Below are positions 8,434 through 17,759 of a DNA stretch of 32,375 nt, in pieces; position 1 is the stretch's first letter, and every line of letters starts with the position of its first letter. The translations under genes and the position numbers were made by a program. Below the pieces are notes generated by a model, which saw only the letters and a list, made by a program, of their open reading frames with translations, searched no databases and was not told where the DNA came from. The DNA is from Actinomycetota bacterium (GTDB taxonomy: Bacteria; Actinomycetota; Thermoleophilia; Gaiellales; Gaiellaceae): positions 1 to 32,375 of the forward strand of contig VAWZ01000105.1 in the NCBI GenBank assembly GCA_005888365.1, given 5' to 3'.

Positions 8434-8436
8434 GTT
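8431..8436 (+). promoter_or_regulatory. -10 element TAAGTT of mazG, built on the upstream stop codon
   Basis: TAAGTT ends 8 nt before the mazG ATG. Its first three bases are the TAA stop codon of the preceding foldase gene. There is no Shine-Dalgarno sequence in the short gap, so leaderless initiation is plausible. Confidence 0.4.
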
Positions 8437-8444
8437 CCCCGTCC

Positions 8445-10516
<2,072 letters not shown>

Positions 10517-10526
10517 CCTGGAACGC

Positions 10527-11939
10527 GTGGCTGCCTCGAGCCGACGAACCAAGATCGTCGCCACCATCGGACCGGCCTCTTCGTCCGAGGAGGCGCTCGC
10601 TCGGATCATCGAGGCGGGCATGGACGGAGCGCGACTCAACTTCTCGCACGGCGCGCACGAGGACCACGCCGAGAACGCGCGCCGTTTACGCAGCGCGCAG
10701 GCCGCGGCGGACCGACCGCTTGCGCTGATCGCCGATCTCCAGGGGCCGAAGCTGCGCATCGGCGAGCTCGCGCAGAAGATCTCGCTTACGAAGGGCGAGT
10801 CGATCGTCGTCGCGGGCGAGGACGGCGCGCACACAGACGACCTCCCGGTCTCGCCGGCGGTCATCGGATCCGTGCTCGAGCCAGGACAGGACGTGCTCGT
10901 CGACGACGGACTCGTGCGGCTCCGGGTGGAGAGAGTCGAGGCCGGACGCGCCTTCTGCCGAGTCGTCACGGCCGGAGTCATCGAGGCGCACAAGGGCGTC
11001 AACGTGCCCGGCATCCAGCTCCCGGTCCCGTCGCTGACCTCCAAAGACCTCGCCGACCTCGACCTCGCGATCGAGCTCGGAGTCGACTACGTGGCGCAGT
11101 CCTTCGTCCGCTCGCGCGCGGACGTCGCTGCGCTACGAGCACGACTCGAGGAGGCGGGCTCGGGGGCCTGGGTCATCGCGAAGATCGAGCTGAAGGAAGC
11201 GGTCGACTCGTTCGAGGACATCCTCGACGAGGCCGACGCGGTCATGATCGCCCGTGGCGATCTGGGGGTCGAGATCGGCGTGGCCGAGGTGCCGCTCGTA
11301 CAGAAGCGGATCATCCTCGGCGCGCTCGACCGCGGAAAGCCCGCCATCACCGCGACCCAGATGCTCGAGTCCATGGTTCATCACGCCGAGCCGACGCGCG
11401 CCGAGGCGTCCGACGTCGCGAATGCCATCCTCGACGGCACGTCCGCGGTCATGCTGTCCGCCGAGACCGCCGTCGGGGAGTACCCGATCGAAGCCGTCGA
11501 GACGATGGCCCGCATAGCGCGCGCAATCGAGCCGAGCCTCGGGTACAGGCATCAGCTTCCGGGCGCCGCAGAAGCACCGACCGTCGGCCGCGCGATGTCC
11601 AACGCGGCGTGTGACCTCGCGGAGGCCCTCGGTGCCAAGGCGATTCTCGTGCCCACATTCACCGGCCGTACGGCGTCGGCGGTCGCCCGCCTTCGTCCGC
11701 TTCGCCCGATTCTCGCGTTGACGCACGTCAACATCTCACTGCAGCACATGGCGATCGAGTGGGGTGTGACGCCGCTCGAGATCCCCGAGTCGACCGATGT
11801 CGAGGACCTCTTCGGGAGCGCGATTGCGGCCGCCCGCGCTTCCGGTCTTGTCGAGCCTGGAGACCGCATCGTCCTCACGGCAGGGACCGCGGTCAACATT
11901 CCCGGCTCCACCAACATCATCAAGGTCGAGTCGGCCTGA
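10527..11939 (+). CDS. pyk: Pyruvate kinase
   Basis: Transfers phosphate from phosphoenolpyruvate to ADP, the last step of glycolysis. Family motifs in order are RRTKIVATIGPAS, AGMDGARLNFSHG, DLQGPKLRIGEL, the B domain near residues 75-170, GVDYVAQSFVRS, WVIAKIELKEAVD (active-site Lys in KIE), MIARGDLGVEIG, PAITATQMLESM with the Thr of the catalytic loop, and SAETAVGEYPIEAVETM. The C-terminal allosteric domain follows. The 470-aa length is typical. GTG 10527 is preferred to an in-frame upstream GTG at 10467, which would overlap eno by 50 bases and add a non-homologous extension. A large hairpin starts 12 nt after the stop codon. Confidence 0.97.
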   Translation: MAASSRRTKIVATIGPASSSEEALARIIEAGMDGARLNFSHGAHEDHAENARRLRSAQAAADRPLALIADLQGPKLRIGELAQKISLTKGESIVVAGEDGAHTDDLPVSPAVIGSVLEPGQDVLVDDGLVRLRVERVEAGRAFCRVVTAGVIEAHKGVNVPGIQLPVPSLTSKDLADLDLAIELGVDYVAQSFVRSRADVAALRARLEEAGSGAWVIAKIELKEAVDSFEDILDEADAVMIARGDLGVEIGVAEVPLVQKRIILGALDRGKPAITATQMLESMVHHAEPTRAEASDVANAILDGTSAVMLSAETAVGEYPIEAVETMARIARAIEPSLGYRHQLPGAAEAPTVGRAMSNAACDLAEALGAKAILVPTFTGRTASAVARLRPLRPILALTHVNISLQHMAIEWGVTPLEIPESTDVEDLFGSAIAAARASGLVEPGDRIVLTAGTAVNIPGSTNIIKVESA

Positions 11940-12125
11940 CGCGTCTGGCCGCGTAGCCCTTTCGGCGGGCAAAGCCCGCCTCCGGGCTGCGCTGACGCCG
12001 CTGGCGGCAGGATGCTTCGGCCTCGGGCCTTGCTCGTACCACCTGTACTGCCCTGCGGCCCTCGGCCTCGCCTCCTTTGCCAGCGACGCCCCAGACGCGA
12101 CAGGAACGCGACGCGTCTGGCCGCG
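11938..12125. repeat. Structured pyk–ftsB interval with repeated gacgcgtctggccgcg
   Basis: The 16-mer gacgcgtctggccgcg occurs at 11938-11953 and again at 12110-12125. An inverted copy of its core, ccagacgcg (12091-12099), can pair with either one; with the second copy it makes a 9-bp hairpin (12091-12120). Together with the hairpin at 11951-11992 this makes the whole interval highly foldable. It could be a palindromic interspersed repeat, but copy number elsewhere in the genome is unknown. Confidence 0.45.
11951..11992 (+). terminator. Long two-part hairpin downstream of pyk
   Basis: Outer stem gcgtagccc / gggctgcgc (9 bp, one G·U), small internal loop, then inner stem ggcgggc / gcccgcc with an AAA loop. 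It begins 12 nt after the pyk stop codon. There is no T tract, so it is either a factor-assisted terminator or a dispersed structured repeat. Confidence 0.6.
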
Positions 12126-12145
12126 GGAGGGGAACGTGCTGCGGG

Positions 12146-12529
12146 GTGGAAACCGGCGGCGTGGGCGAGCGCGCACAGCGGGACACGAGGGTTCGAAAGC
12201 CGCAGAGGCGACCCCGGTTGCGCTCGCGTCGGCGAATGCGCCTCATCTGGGTCGTCGCCGCGGTCGGTCTCTCCGTCTACCTCTACTACCGGCCGCTCTC
12301 CTCGTACTTCGAGACGCGGAACACGCTTGCCGCAGAGCGCACCGAGGTGGAGGAGCTGCGTGCGACGAAGACCCGCTTGGAGCAACGGCTCGCGGTCTCG
12401 ACGAGCCTCGAGGCCACGCGGCGAGAAGCGAGGCGGATCGGCTACGTCCGTCCGGGCGAGCGCCTGTTCATCGTCAAGGGAATCCCGGCGTGGCGGAAGG
12501 CGCGGCGTAGTCTGGGAAGACATGGATGA
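12146..12529 (+). CDS. ftsB: Septum formation initiator, FtsB/DivIC family
   Basis: A bitopic membrane protein of the divisome that forms a coiled coil with FtsL and FtsQ. A very basic N-terminal tail (RVRKPQRRPRLRSRRRMR) precedes one transmembrane helix (LIWVVAAVGLSVYLYY). A coiled-coil stretch follows (RNTLAAERTEVEELRATKTRLEQRL), then the typical ending ARRIGYVRPGERLFIVKG. The start is uncertain: GTG 12146 gives 127 aa; GTG 12161 and ATG 12236 are in-frame alternatives. The stop overlaps the DUF501 start by 8 bases, and the eno/pyk–ftsB–DUF501 order is typical of Actinobacteria. The FtsB identity rests on topology and the C-terminal motif. Confidence 0.88.
   Translation: METGGVGERAQRDTRVRKPQRRPRLRSRRRMRLIWVVAAVGLSVYLYYRPLSSYFETRNTLAAERTEVEELRATKTRLEQRLAVSTSLEATRREARRIGYVRPGERLFIVKGIPAWRKARRSLGRHG
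12508..12513 (+). promoter_or_regulatory. -10 element TAGTCT of DUF501 gene, inside ftsB
   Basis: TAGTCT ends 8 nt before the ATG of the DUF501 gene and lies in the last codons of ftsB. No Shine-Dalgarno sequence is present between them. Confidence 0.4.
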
Positions 12530-13022
12530 GCGGGCGATCGTCGAGCGTCAGATCGGGCGACCCCCGCGGGCGTTTCGTCGCGTCGCGGCTCAGTGTCCCT
12601 ACGGGCTCCCGGCCGTCACCGAGCAGGTTCCGTACGACGCGAGCGGCGACCCGTTCCCGACCACGTACTACCTGACCTGCCCGCATCTCGTCTCGGCCGT
12701 TTCGCGGCTCGAGGCGGAGGGAGGCGTCGAGCGTTGGAGTCGCCGCGCCGAGTCAGACCAAGCGCTAGCCACCTCGCTCGCACGTGCGACCGAGGAGCAG
12801 CGGAAGGTGCGGCGCGAGCTCGCGGAAGACGCGCGAGGGCGCGACGAAGGCGCGTCGCTCGACCTCGGAATCGGGGGCTCGCGCGACACGAGAAACCTCA
12901 AGTGCCTCCACGCTCACGCGGCATTCGCCCTCGCTCGCCCGGGTTACCGCCTCGGAGAGGCGATCCTCGCTGAGCTAGAGCCGCTCTGGCCGGCCGAGGA
13001 CTGCTGCTCCGACACGAGCTGA
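12522..13022 (+). CDS. DUF501 family protein
   Basis: A conserved actinobacterial protein of unknown function, almost always found beside enolase and ftsB/divIC. Signature segments are VERQIGRPPRAFRRVAAQCPYGLPAV near the N terminus, the central PTTYYLTCPHLVSAVSRLE, and the C-terminal KCLHAHAAFALARPGY. The conserved Cys and His residues in these motifs (CP, CPHL, KCLHAH) could bind a metal, which is inference. Length 166 aa is normal. The C terminus ends with an extra Cys pair (EDCCSDTS). In many Actinobacteria an exopolyphosphatase gene (ppx/gppA) follows; none is seen here. ATG 12522 overlaps the end of ftsB. Confidence 0.9.
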   Translation: MDERAIVERQIGRPPRAFRRVAAQCPYGLPAVTEQVPYDASGDPFPTTYYLTCPHLVSAVSRLEAEGGVERWSRRAESDQALATSLARATEEQRKVRRELAEDARGRDEGASLDLGIGGSRDTRNLKCLHAHAAFALARPGYRLGEAILAELEPLWPAEDCCSDTS

Positions 13023-13057
13023 CGCCATCCGACAGCGGGGCGTCCAGAGCGACCGTC

Positions 13058-13063
13058 TAGCAT
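13058..13063 (+). promoter_or_regulatory. -10 element TAGCAT before a 19-codon ORF
   Basis: TAGCAT ends 8 nt before GTG 13072. The spacing matches the other leaderless starts in the window and is the main reason to take the tiny ORF seriously. Confidence 0.4.
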
Positions 13064-13071
13064 CGAGCCCC

Positions 13072-13131
13072 GTGTCTGCCGACGTCGAGAGCCTCCTGGA
13101 CGTGCGAGGTGCCGTGGACGACGAGCCCTGA
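13072..13131 (+). CDS. Possible 19-aa leader peptide ORF
   Basis: A GTG-started ORF of 19 codons (MSADVESLLDVRGAVDDEP) preceded by a TAGCAT box at leaderless spacing. It ends with TGA two bases before the ATG of the next gene, which has no ribosome binding site of its own. A plausible reading is a leaderless mini-ORF that delivers ribosomes to the downstream membrane protein by termination-reinitiation. It could also be chance, or a remnant of a larger gene. The peptide is acidic and resembles nothing I recognise. Confidence 0.3.
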   Translation: MSADVESLLDVRGAVDDEP

Positions 13132-13133
13132 CG

Positions 13134-13361
13134 ATGCTCCAAGTGCCCCCGCGTCAGAGGCGCCGCCGGCGCCGCCTCCTGTCACGGCGCCTGCTTGTCG
13201 CGCTTGCGCTGATCGCCGTGTTCGTCCTCGGAATCGCCGTGGGACAGGCGCTCGACGACCATCCGAGCCCGGGCGGCACCATCACGTCCGTGCGGACGCT
13301 CTCGCCGCTTCCCCAGCAGCCGCCGACGCGGACGGTCACCGTGACGGTCACCCAGCGCTGA
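13134..13361 (+). CDS. Small single-pass membrane protein (75 aa)
   Basis: The function is unknown. It has a strongly basic cytoplasmic N terminus (RQRRRRRRLLSRR) and one transmembrane helix (LLVALALIAVFVLGIAVGQAL). A short extracytoplasmic tail follows with PSPGGT and a Val/Thr-rich end (RTVTVTVTQR). The positive-inside rule predicts the tail is outside. The ATG follows the 19-codon ORF by two bases (TGACGATG) and lacks a Shine-Dalgarno sequence, so translation is probably coupled. The tail resembles small Thermoleophilia membrane proteins I recall as 'hypothetical', but I cannot verify that. Confidence 0.65.
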   Translation: MLQVPPRQRRRRRRLLSRRLLVALALIAVFVLGIAVGQALDDHPSPGGTITSVRTLSPLPQQPPTRTVTVTVTQR

Positions 13362-13408
13362 GCTGCCTAATGTGCGAGTGACCGCGGCTCCGGGGCCGCG
13401 CTCGCGGG

Positions 13409-13858
13409 CTACAGCTCTTCGGAAGCGGCGAGTAATCCGGAGACGATGATGCCGACCGCGCAGACAAGGCTGATCCAGATCCCGATCCCGCGGCTCGCGA
13501 AGAAGAAGGTGTCAGGGATCGAGATGAGCCGTACCAGCACGAGGATCGTCGCAACGGAGCCGATGGCGATCGCGACGAGGCTCTCGGGCACGGCGGCGGG
13601 AAGCTCGATACCGAACTCCCTGAGAGCGATGAGGACCACCGTCAGCAGGCCGAGGAAGAAGACCACCTTCCCGACCGTGCCCGTGTGCCAACCGATCACC
13701 GACACCGTCGTCCCCTCGCCCGACCCCGAGTACCAGCCGGTGAGTGCCGAGAGCGTGAGCGAGAGGCCGAAGACGAATGTGAGGCGGTCACTCCAGGCGT
13801 GCAGCGTTCCGCCCCCGAACGGAACCCGCGCACGTCCGAAGACACCCGGGCGGTTCAT
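13409..13858 (-). CDS. Four-TM integral membrane protein of unknown function (149 aa)
   Basis: A polytopic membrane protein with four hydrophobic segments: about residues 22-40 (LTFVFGLSLTLSALTGWY), 55-80 (VGKVVFFLGLLTVVLIAL), 90-112 (VAIAIGSVATILVLVRLI) and 122-145 (GIGIWISLVCAVGIIVSGLL). The segment between TM1 and TM2 contains GWYSGSGEG and IGWHTG. I recognise no domain with certainty; similar four-TM proteins are common in Actinobacteria. ATG 13858 is chosen because a TACTCT box lies 7 nt upstream; a longer open frame upstream is Arg/Ser-rich and non-protein-like. It is divergent from the 77-aa membrane protein gene. Confidence 0.75.
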   Translation of the reverse strand: MNRPGVFGRARVPFGGGTLHAWSDRLTFVFGLSLTLSALTGWYSGSGEGTTVSVIGWHTGTVGKVVFFLGLLTVVLIALREFGIELPAAVPESLVAIAIGSVATILVLVRLISIPDTFFFASRGIGIWISLVCAVGIIVSGLLAASEEL

Positions 13859-13865
13859 GCGACGG

Positions 13866-13871
13866 AGAGTA
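13866..13871 (-). promoter_or_regulatory. -10 element TACTCT of the four-TM gene
   Basis: On the minus strand TACTCT ends 7 nt before the ATG at 13858, a leaderless arrangement. It is divergent from the TACACT box at 13945. Confidence 0.5.
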
Positions 13872-13944
13872 TGGGCATTCTCGGATGACGCAGCGTCGTG
13901 AAGCGCGCGTCGCCGCACCCTACGCTGCGAAGGTCGTGGAGTCC

Positions 13945-13950
13945 TACACT
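13945..13950 (+). promoter_or_regulatory. -10 element TACACT of the 77-aa membrane protein gene
   Basis: TACACT ends 6 nt before GTG 13957. An alternative TACGCT (13921-13926) before an in-frame GTG at 13936 has poorer spacing (9 nt). Confidence 0.45.
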
Positions 13951-13956
13951 TCGCGC

Positions 13957-14190
13957 GTGGCCAGGCTTGAGACGCCGACGGCCCCCGAGGAGGGGCCGCC
14001 GCTCGACCCGCACGCAGTCGAGCGCGCCTATCGCTTCTACAGAGCTCGGCGGGCGGCCCGGGAGCGGTCGCAGCGTGAGCGGAAGACCGCAGGCTTCCGC
14101 TTCTGGTTCGTGCTCGCCATCGTGCTCGTGACCGCCGCGTTCCTCGCCTCGCGAACGCTCGGAGAGATCGAGCATCTGTTCGGCCTGTAG
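13957..14190 (+). CDS. Small C-terminally anchored membrane protein (77 aa)
   Basis: The function is unknown. The first 45 residues are charged and helical (DPHAVERAYRFYRARRAARERSQRER). One hydrophobic segment follows (FWFVLAIVLVTAAFLAS) and a short tail (RTLGEIEHLFGL). The arrangement suggests a cytoplasmic helical domain anchored by a tail helix. GTG 13957 is chosen on the basis of the TACACT box; GTG 13936 is possible. It lies just upstream of, and co-directional with, the spermidine-synthase-like membrane protein, so it may be cotranscribed with it. Confidence 0.65.
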   Translation: MARLETPTAPEEGPPLDPHAVERAYRFYRARRAARERSQRERKTAGFRFWFVLAIVLVTAAFLASRTLGEIEHLFGL

Positions 14191-14313
14191 GAGGACTTGG
14201 CGACGAGGCTCGTTCCTCCAAGCCCTCCTGGCCCCGCTTCAGTCATCCGTCCGGCGGCAGCCGAGCCGGGACGGGCGATCATTCCCGAGATGAGTTCTGA
14301 GGGGGGCGCGGAA

Positions 14314-15843
14314 GTGAGGCCGGGGCGCTTTGCCCTCGGCGCGCTCGTCTTCGGTGCCGGCATCGGCGCTCTCGCGACCGAGATCACCGCGTCACGTCTC
14401 CTCGAGCCGTACTTCGGCTCCTCCACGATCGTCTGGGCGAACCTGATCGGGGTCGTCTTGGCAGCACTCGCTCTCGGCTACTGGGTCGGAGGGCGAGTCG
14501 CGGACGGGCATCCGCGCCCGTCGGTTCTCGGTTTTCTCGTGCTCGGCGGCGCGCTCGCCGTCGCGGCGATCCCCTTCGTCGCAAAGCCCTTTCTCGACCG
14601 GACCGTGCAAGGGCTCGACCAGGTCTCGCTCGGGGCCGTCGTCGGAAGCTTCTTCTCGGTACTCCTCCTCTTCGCCCCGCCGGTCGTGCTGCTCGGGATG
14701 GTGTCGCCGTTCGCCGTTCGACTCGCGGTGTCCGACGTCGCGCTCGCCGGGACCGTCGCGGGCCGCTTGTACGCGCTCTCGACCGCGGGCTCGCTGGTCG
14801 GCACGTTCCTGCCGGCGCTCGTGCTCATCCCCGCGATCGGAACGCAGCGAACCTTTCTCGTCACCGCGGCGCTCGTCGCCGTCTCCGCGACATTCCTGCT
14901 CGGGATCCGCTACCTCGTCGCCGCCGGTGCTCTCGCGTTGCTTGCGTTCGTCCCGCCCGGAGCAGTCAAGGCGCAGGCCGGGGCCATCCACGAGGAGACG
15001 TCTCTCTACCAGTACATCCAGGTCGTCCAGCGTCCCGACCGGCGTCGGCTGCTCTACCTGAACGAGGGTGTGGCCGTTCACTCCGTGTGGCGGCCCGACT
15101 CCGTCCTCACCGGCGGGGAGTGGGACACGTACCTGGCGCTCCCGCCGCTGCTCGGGCGGCCGCTCGCGCGAGTCGCGATCCTCGGCAACGCCGGCGGAAC
15201 GACAGCGCGGGCGCTCGGTGTCTTCTACCCGAGAGCTGCCGTGGACGGGGTCGAGCTCGACCCCGCGGTGACCCGTGTCGGAAGGCGCTACTTCGGGCTC
15301 GACGACAACCCGAAGCTCACGGTACATACCGCAGACGCGCGGCCGTTCCTGCGTTCGACTCACGAGCGCTACGACGTCATCGTCGTCGACGCCTACCAGC
15401 AGCCGTACGTGCCCTTCTATCTGGCCACGCAGGAGTTCTTCCGGCTCGCGCGCGAGCGGCTCGCTCCCGGCGGCATCGTCGCGCTGAACGTTGCGGCCAC
15501 GCCTCGCGACAAGCGCCTCGTGCACGCGCTCAGCGGCACTCTCGCGTCCGAGTTCCCGCAGGTGCTGGAGTGGCCCGCGCTCCGCTTCAACACGATCGTT
15601 CTCGGCCTGACGCATCCACTTGGACGGTCCGAGCTCGTCCGCCGACTGCGCTCGGGACCGCCACGTCTCGCGTCGCTGCGCAGGCTGCTCGCGCGAGAGG
15701 CGCGACCCGTACGGCCGTCGGCGGACCCGTGGACGGACGACAGGGCGCCCGTCGAGTGGGTGACGGACCGGATGATCGTCTCCTTCGCCCTGCACGGCGG
15801 GAAGCTCGAGGGCCCACCGCTTCCGACCATGCCCAGGGGGTAG
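14314..15843 (+). CDS. Membrane-anchored spermidine synthase-like (fused) methyltransferase-fold protein
   Basis: A fusion of an N-terminal integral membrane region and a C-terminal aminopropyltransferase/SAM-binding fold. The first about 250 residues hold seven or eight hydrophobic segments (ALGALVFGAGIGALATEI, STIVWANLIGVVLAALAL, SLGAVVGSFFSVLLLFAPP, VTAALVAVSATFLLG). The C-terminal part carries VAILGNAGGTTARAL (nucleotide-binding loop), VDGVELDPAVTRVGRRYF, HTADARPFLR and YDVIVVDAYQQPYVPFYL, as in SpeE-like proteins. Real polyamine synthesis is uncertain, because these membrane fusions are mostly uncharacterised. GTG 14314 has a purine tract (GAGGGGGG) at good spacing; ATG 14290 and TTG 14197 are in-frame alternatives. 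The GDPD gene follows after 5 bases. Confidence 0.85.
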   Translation: MRPGRFALGALVFGAGIGALATEITASRLLEPYFGSSTIVWANLIGVVLAALALGYWVGGRVADGHPRPSVLGFLVLGGALAVAAIPFVAKPFLDRTVQGLDQVSLGAVVGSFFSVLLLFAPPVVLLGMVSPFAVRLAVSDVALAGTVAGRLYALSTAGSLVGTFLPALVLIPAIGTQRTFLVTAALVAVSATFLLGIRYLVAAGALALLAFVPPGAVKAQAGAIHEETSLYQYIQVVQRPDRRRLLYLNEGVAVHSVWRPDSVLTGGEWDTYLALPPLLGRPLARVAILGNAGGTTARALGVFYPRAAVDGVELDPAVTRVGRRYFGLDDNPKLTVHTADARPFLRSTHERYDVIVVDAYQQPYVPFYLATQEFFRLARERLAPGGIVALNVAATPRDKRLVHALSGTLASEFPQVLEWPALRFNTIVLGLTHPLGRSELVRRLRSGPPRLASLRRLLAREARPVRPSADPWTDDRAPVEWVTDRMIVSFALHGGKLEGPPLPTMPRG

Positions 15844-15848
15844 GGCTC

Positions 15849-16634
15849 GTGATCTCCCTCGACCGGCGCGACGGCAGACCGCTCGTGATCGGTCATCGAG
15901 GAGCAGCGGCGCTCGCCCCCGAGAACACGATCCGAGGGCTGCGGGCAGCACATGCCGCCGACGTCGACCTGATCGAGTTCGACCTGCTTGCGCTCGCCAC
16001 CGGGGAGCTGGTCCTCGCGCACTCGGACAATCTGCGTGAGCTCACTCACGGCGCGGCGCGCGGCAAGGTCGGAGGGCGCACTCTCGCCGAGCTTCGCGAG
16101 GTCGCACCGGACCTGCCGACGCTCGACGATGCGCTCGAGTTCTTCGCAGACGAGGCCACCGACGTCGGCATCCATGTGGACATCAAGTCCGCGGGCTTCG
16201 AGGCCGAGATCGCGAATGCGCTCGGACGCTTCGGCCTTGCCGAGCGCACGCTCGCGAGCTCGTTCAGGCCGCGGGTCGTGCGCCGTCTCGCGGAGCTCGA
16301 CCCGCACGTCCGGGCCTGCATCGCGTTCCCGCAGGACCGGCTGAGCATCTCCGACCGCCGAGGGTCGGGCCCGCTCGTTCGGGTCGGCCTCCGGAGCCTG
16401 CGCGCGGTGACCCCGCGTCTCGCCGCACGGCTTCTCTCCCGCTCGGGAGGGACCGCGCTTGCGCTCCATCACAGCCTGGCCAGCGCCGCCGTCGTCGAGC
16501 AGGCGCATCGACTGGGCGCTCGTGTCGTCGCCTGGACGCTCGAGCATCCGGACGATCTCGCCCGCGTCGAGCGGGCAGGAGTCGACGCGGTGGTCGTGAA
16601 CGATCCGGGAATGTTCGGACTCCGTTCACGATGA
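15849..16634 (+). CDS. Glycerophosphodiester phosphodiesterase (GDPD)
   Basis: Hydrolyses glycerophosphodiesters to glycerol-3-phosphate and an alcohol, feeding phospholipid turnover. The TIM-barrel family signature is at the N terminus: VIGHRGAAALAPENTIRGLRAA, then DLIEFDLLALATGELVLAHS with the metal-binding Glu and Asp and the catalytic His. VGIHVDIKSAGFE matches the central Asp/Lys strand, and the C terminus has the usual VAWTLEHPDDLARVERAGVDAVVVNDPG. No signal peptide is present, so it is likely cytoplasmic. The 261-aa length is standard. GTG 15849 lies 5 bases after the preceding stop with a GGGGGTAGGG purine tract upstream, suggesting an operon with the membrane fusion gene. Confidence 0.92.
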   Translation: MISLDRRDGRPLVIGHRGAAALAPENTIRGLRAAHAADVDLIEFDLLALATGELVLAHSDNLRELTHGAARGKVGGRTLAELREVAPDLPTLDDALEFFADEATDVGIHVDIKSAGFEAEIANALGRFGLAERTLASSFRPRVVRRLAELDPHVRACIAFPQDRLSISDRRGSGPLVRVGLRSLRAVTPRLAARLLSRSGGTALALHHSLASAAVVEQAHRLGARVVAWTLEHPDDLARVERAGVDAVVVNDPGMFGLRSR

Positions 16635-16668
16635 GCCGGAGCTGCTCTCGTCCGGGATTCCGGCTCTC

Positions 16669-16674
16669 TACACT
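16669..16674 (+). promoter_or_regulatory. -10 element TACACT of the L,D-transpeptidase gene
   Basis: TACACT ends 6 nt before the GTG start at 16681, in the 46-bp gap after the GDPD gene. This fits an independent leaderless promoter. Confidence 0.5.
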
Positions 16675-16680
16675 GCCAGC

Positions 16681-17757
16681 GTGAAGAAGACCCTGTTTGC
16701 CGTCGCGGCGGCGCTCGTCGCGTGCGCCGCTCTCGGATTTGCGACCGCGTTCGTGTTTTCGGCGCGAGCGGCCGGTTCCGACACCGGTACGACCACGACG
16801 TCGAGCGAGCCTCCCACCGTCACCACGACCGCCACGACGACCTCGCCGCCGACTCAGCCGGCACCCCCGGCAAAGCCCGGGAAGCGGCCGCTGATCGCTC
16901 CCGGAGTGAGCGTCGGGCCGGTCCTCGTAGGCTGGCTCACTCCGAGACAGGCGACGGACCTCGTCCGCAAGACCTTCGGGCAGGCGCTTCCGCTCGTCGT
17001 CAGCCCAACGCGCCGGATCAAGGTCGCGCCGGGCGCGGTCGGCGCACAGGCTCAGATCGAGAAGGCGATTCGGCGCGCCCGGTCGGCGCGTCCGGGCGTG
17101 ACGATCCCGCTCGACGTGGACGTCTCGCGGGTCAGGATCCGCTCGTATCTTCTGGGCCTCAAGCTCGACCGGAAGGCGGTCGACGCAGGAGTCGTGCTGC
17201 GCGGACTGCAGCCGCGCGTCGTCAAGGCGTCGACCGGACGACACCTGAAGCTCCTGCGCACCGCGTTCCTCGTCCGCATGGCGCTGAAGACACAGAACCG
17301 CGATCCGATCACGGTCCCGTTCGTCGTCCTCAAGCCGACGGTGCTGAAGGTGAAGGTGAGACGCACTGCGATCGTCATCATGCGCGGGTCGAACCAGCTG
17401 CGCTTCTATCTCGACCAGAAGCTCGCCCAGACGTTCCCCGTCGCAACGGGCCAGTCGGCGTACCCGACACCGCTCGGCTCGTACGAGATCGTGGTCATGG
17501 AGCGCAACCCGTGGTGGTATCCGCCCGACTCCGCGTGGGCGAAGGGTGAGAATCCGATCCCGCCCGGCCCCGGGAATCCGCTCGGGACGCGCTGGATGGG
17601 GCTCTCGGCGCCGAACGTCGGCATCCACGGCACGCCCGACGCCGCCTCGATCGGCTACTCGGCCTCGCACGGCTGCATCCGCATGCGTATCCCTGACGCC
17701 GAGTGGCTCTTCCAGCACGTGCGCGTCGGCACGCCGGTGTTCATCGTCGGCACGTAG
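16681..17757 (+). CDS. L,D-transpeptidase (YkuD domain)
   Basis: A cell-wall enzyme forming 3-3 peptidoglycan cross-links or related transfers, exported and probably membrane-anchored. The N terminus is a signal anchor (MKKTLFAVAAALVACAALGFATAFVF) followed by a Thr/Pro-rich spacer of about 45 residues. A region from about 70 to 230 resembles the peptidoglycan-binding domain found before YkuD in actinobacterial enzymes. The YkuD domain runs from LRFYLDQKLAQTFPVATG to the end, with GIHGTP and the catalytic SHGCIRM motif (Cys332). Length 358 aa is typical. It starts at a GTG after a TACACT box. The TlpA-like gene begins two bases after the stop, suggesting that envelope maturation genes are cotranscribed. 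Confidence 0.93.
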   Translation: MKKTLFAVAAALVACAALGFATAFVFSARAAGSDTGTTTTSSEPPTVTTTATTTSPPTQPAPPAKPGKRPLIAPGVSVGPVLVGWLTPRQATDLVRKTFGQALPLVVSPTRRIKVAPGAVGAQAQIEKAIRRARSARPGVTIPLDVDVSRVRIRSYLLGLKLDRKAVDAGVVLRGLQPRVVKASTGRHLKLLRTAFLVRMALKTQNRDPITVPFVVLKPTVLKVKVRRTAIVIMRGSNQLRFYLDQKLAQTFPVATGQSAYPTPLGSYEIVVMERNPWWYPPDSAWAKGENPIPPGPGNPLGTRWMGLSAPNVGIHGTPDAASIGYSASHGCIRMRIPDAEWLFQHVRVGTPVFIVGT

Positions 17758-17759
17758 CA

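Noticed and set aside
14197-14313. TTG 14197 start for the spermidine-synthase-like gene
   Set aside because: The purine-rich sequence is too close to the TTG, and the extra residues are Pro/Ala-rich with no membrane segment. GTG 14314 or ATG 14290 fits better.
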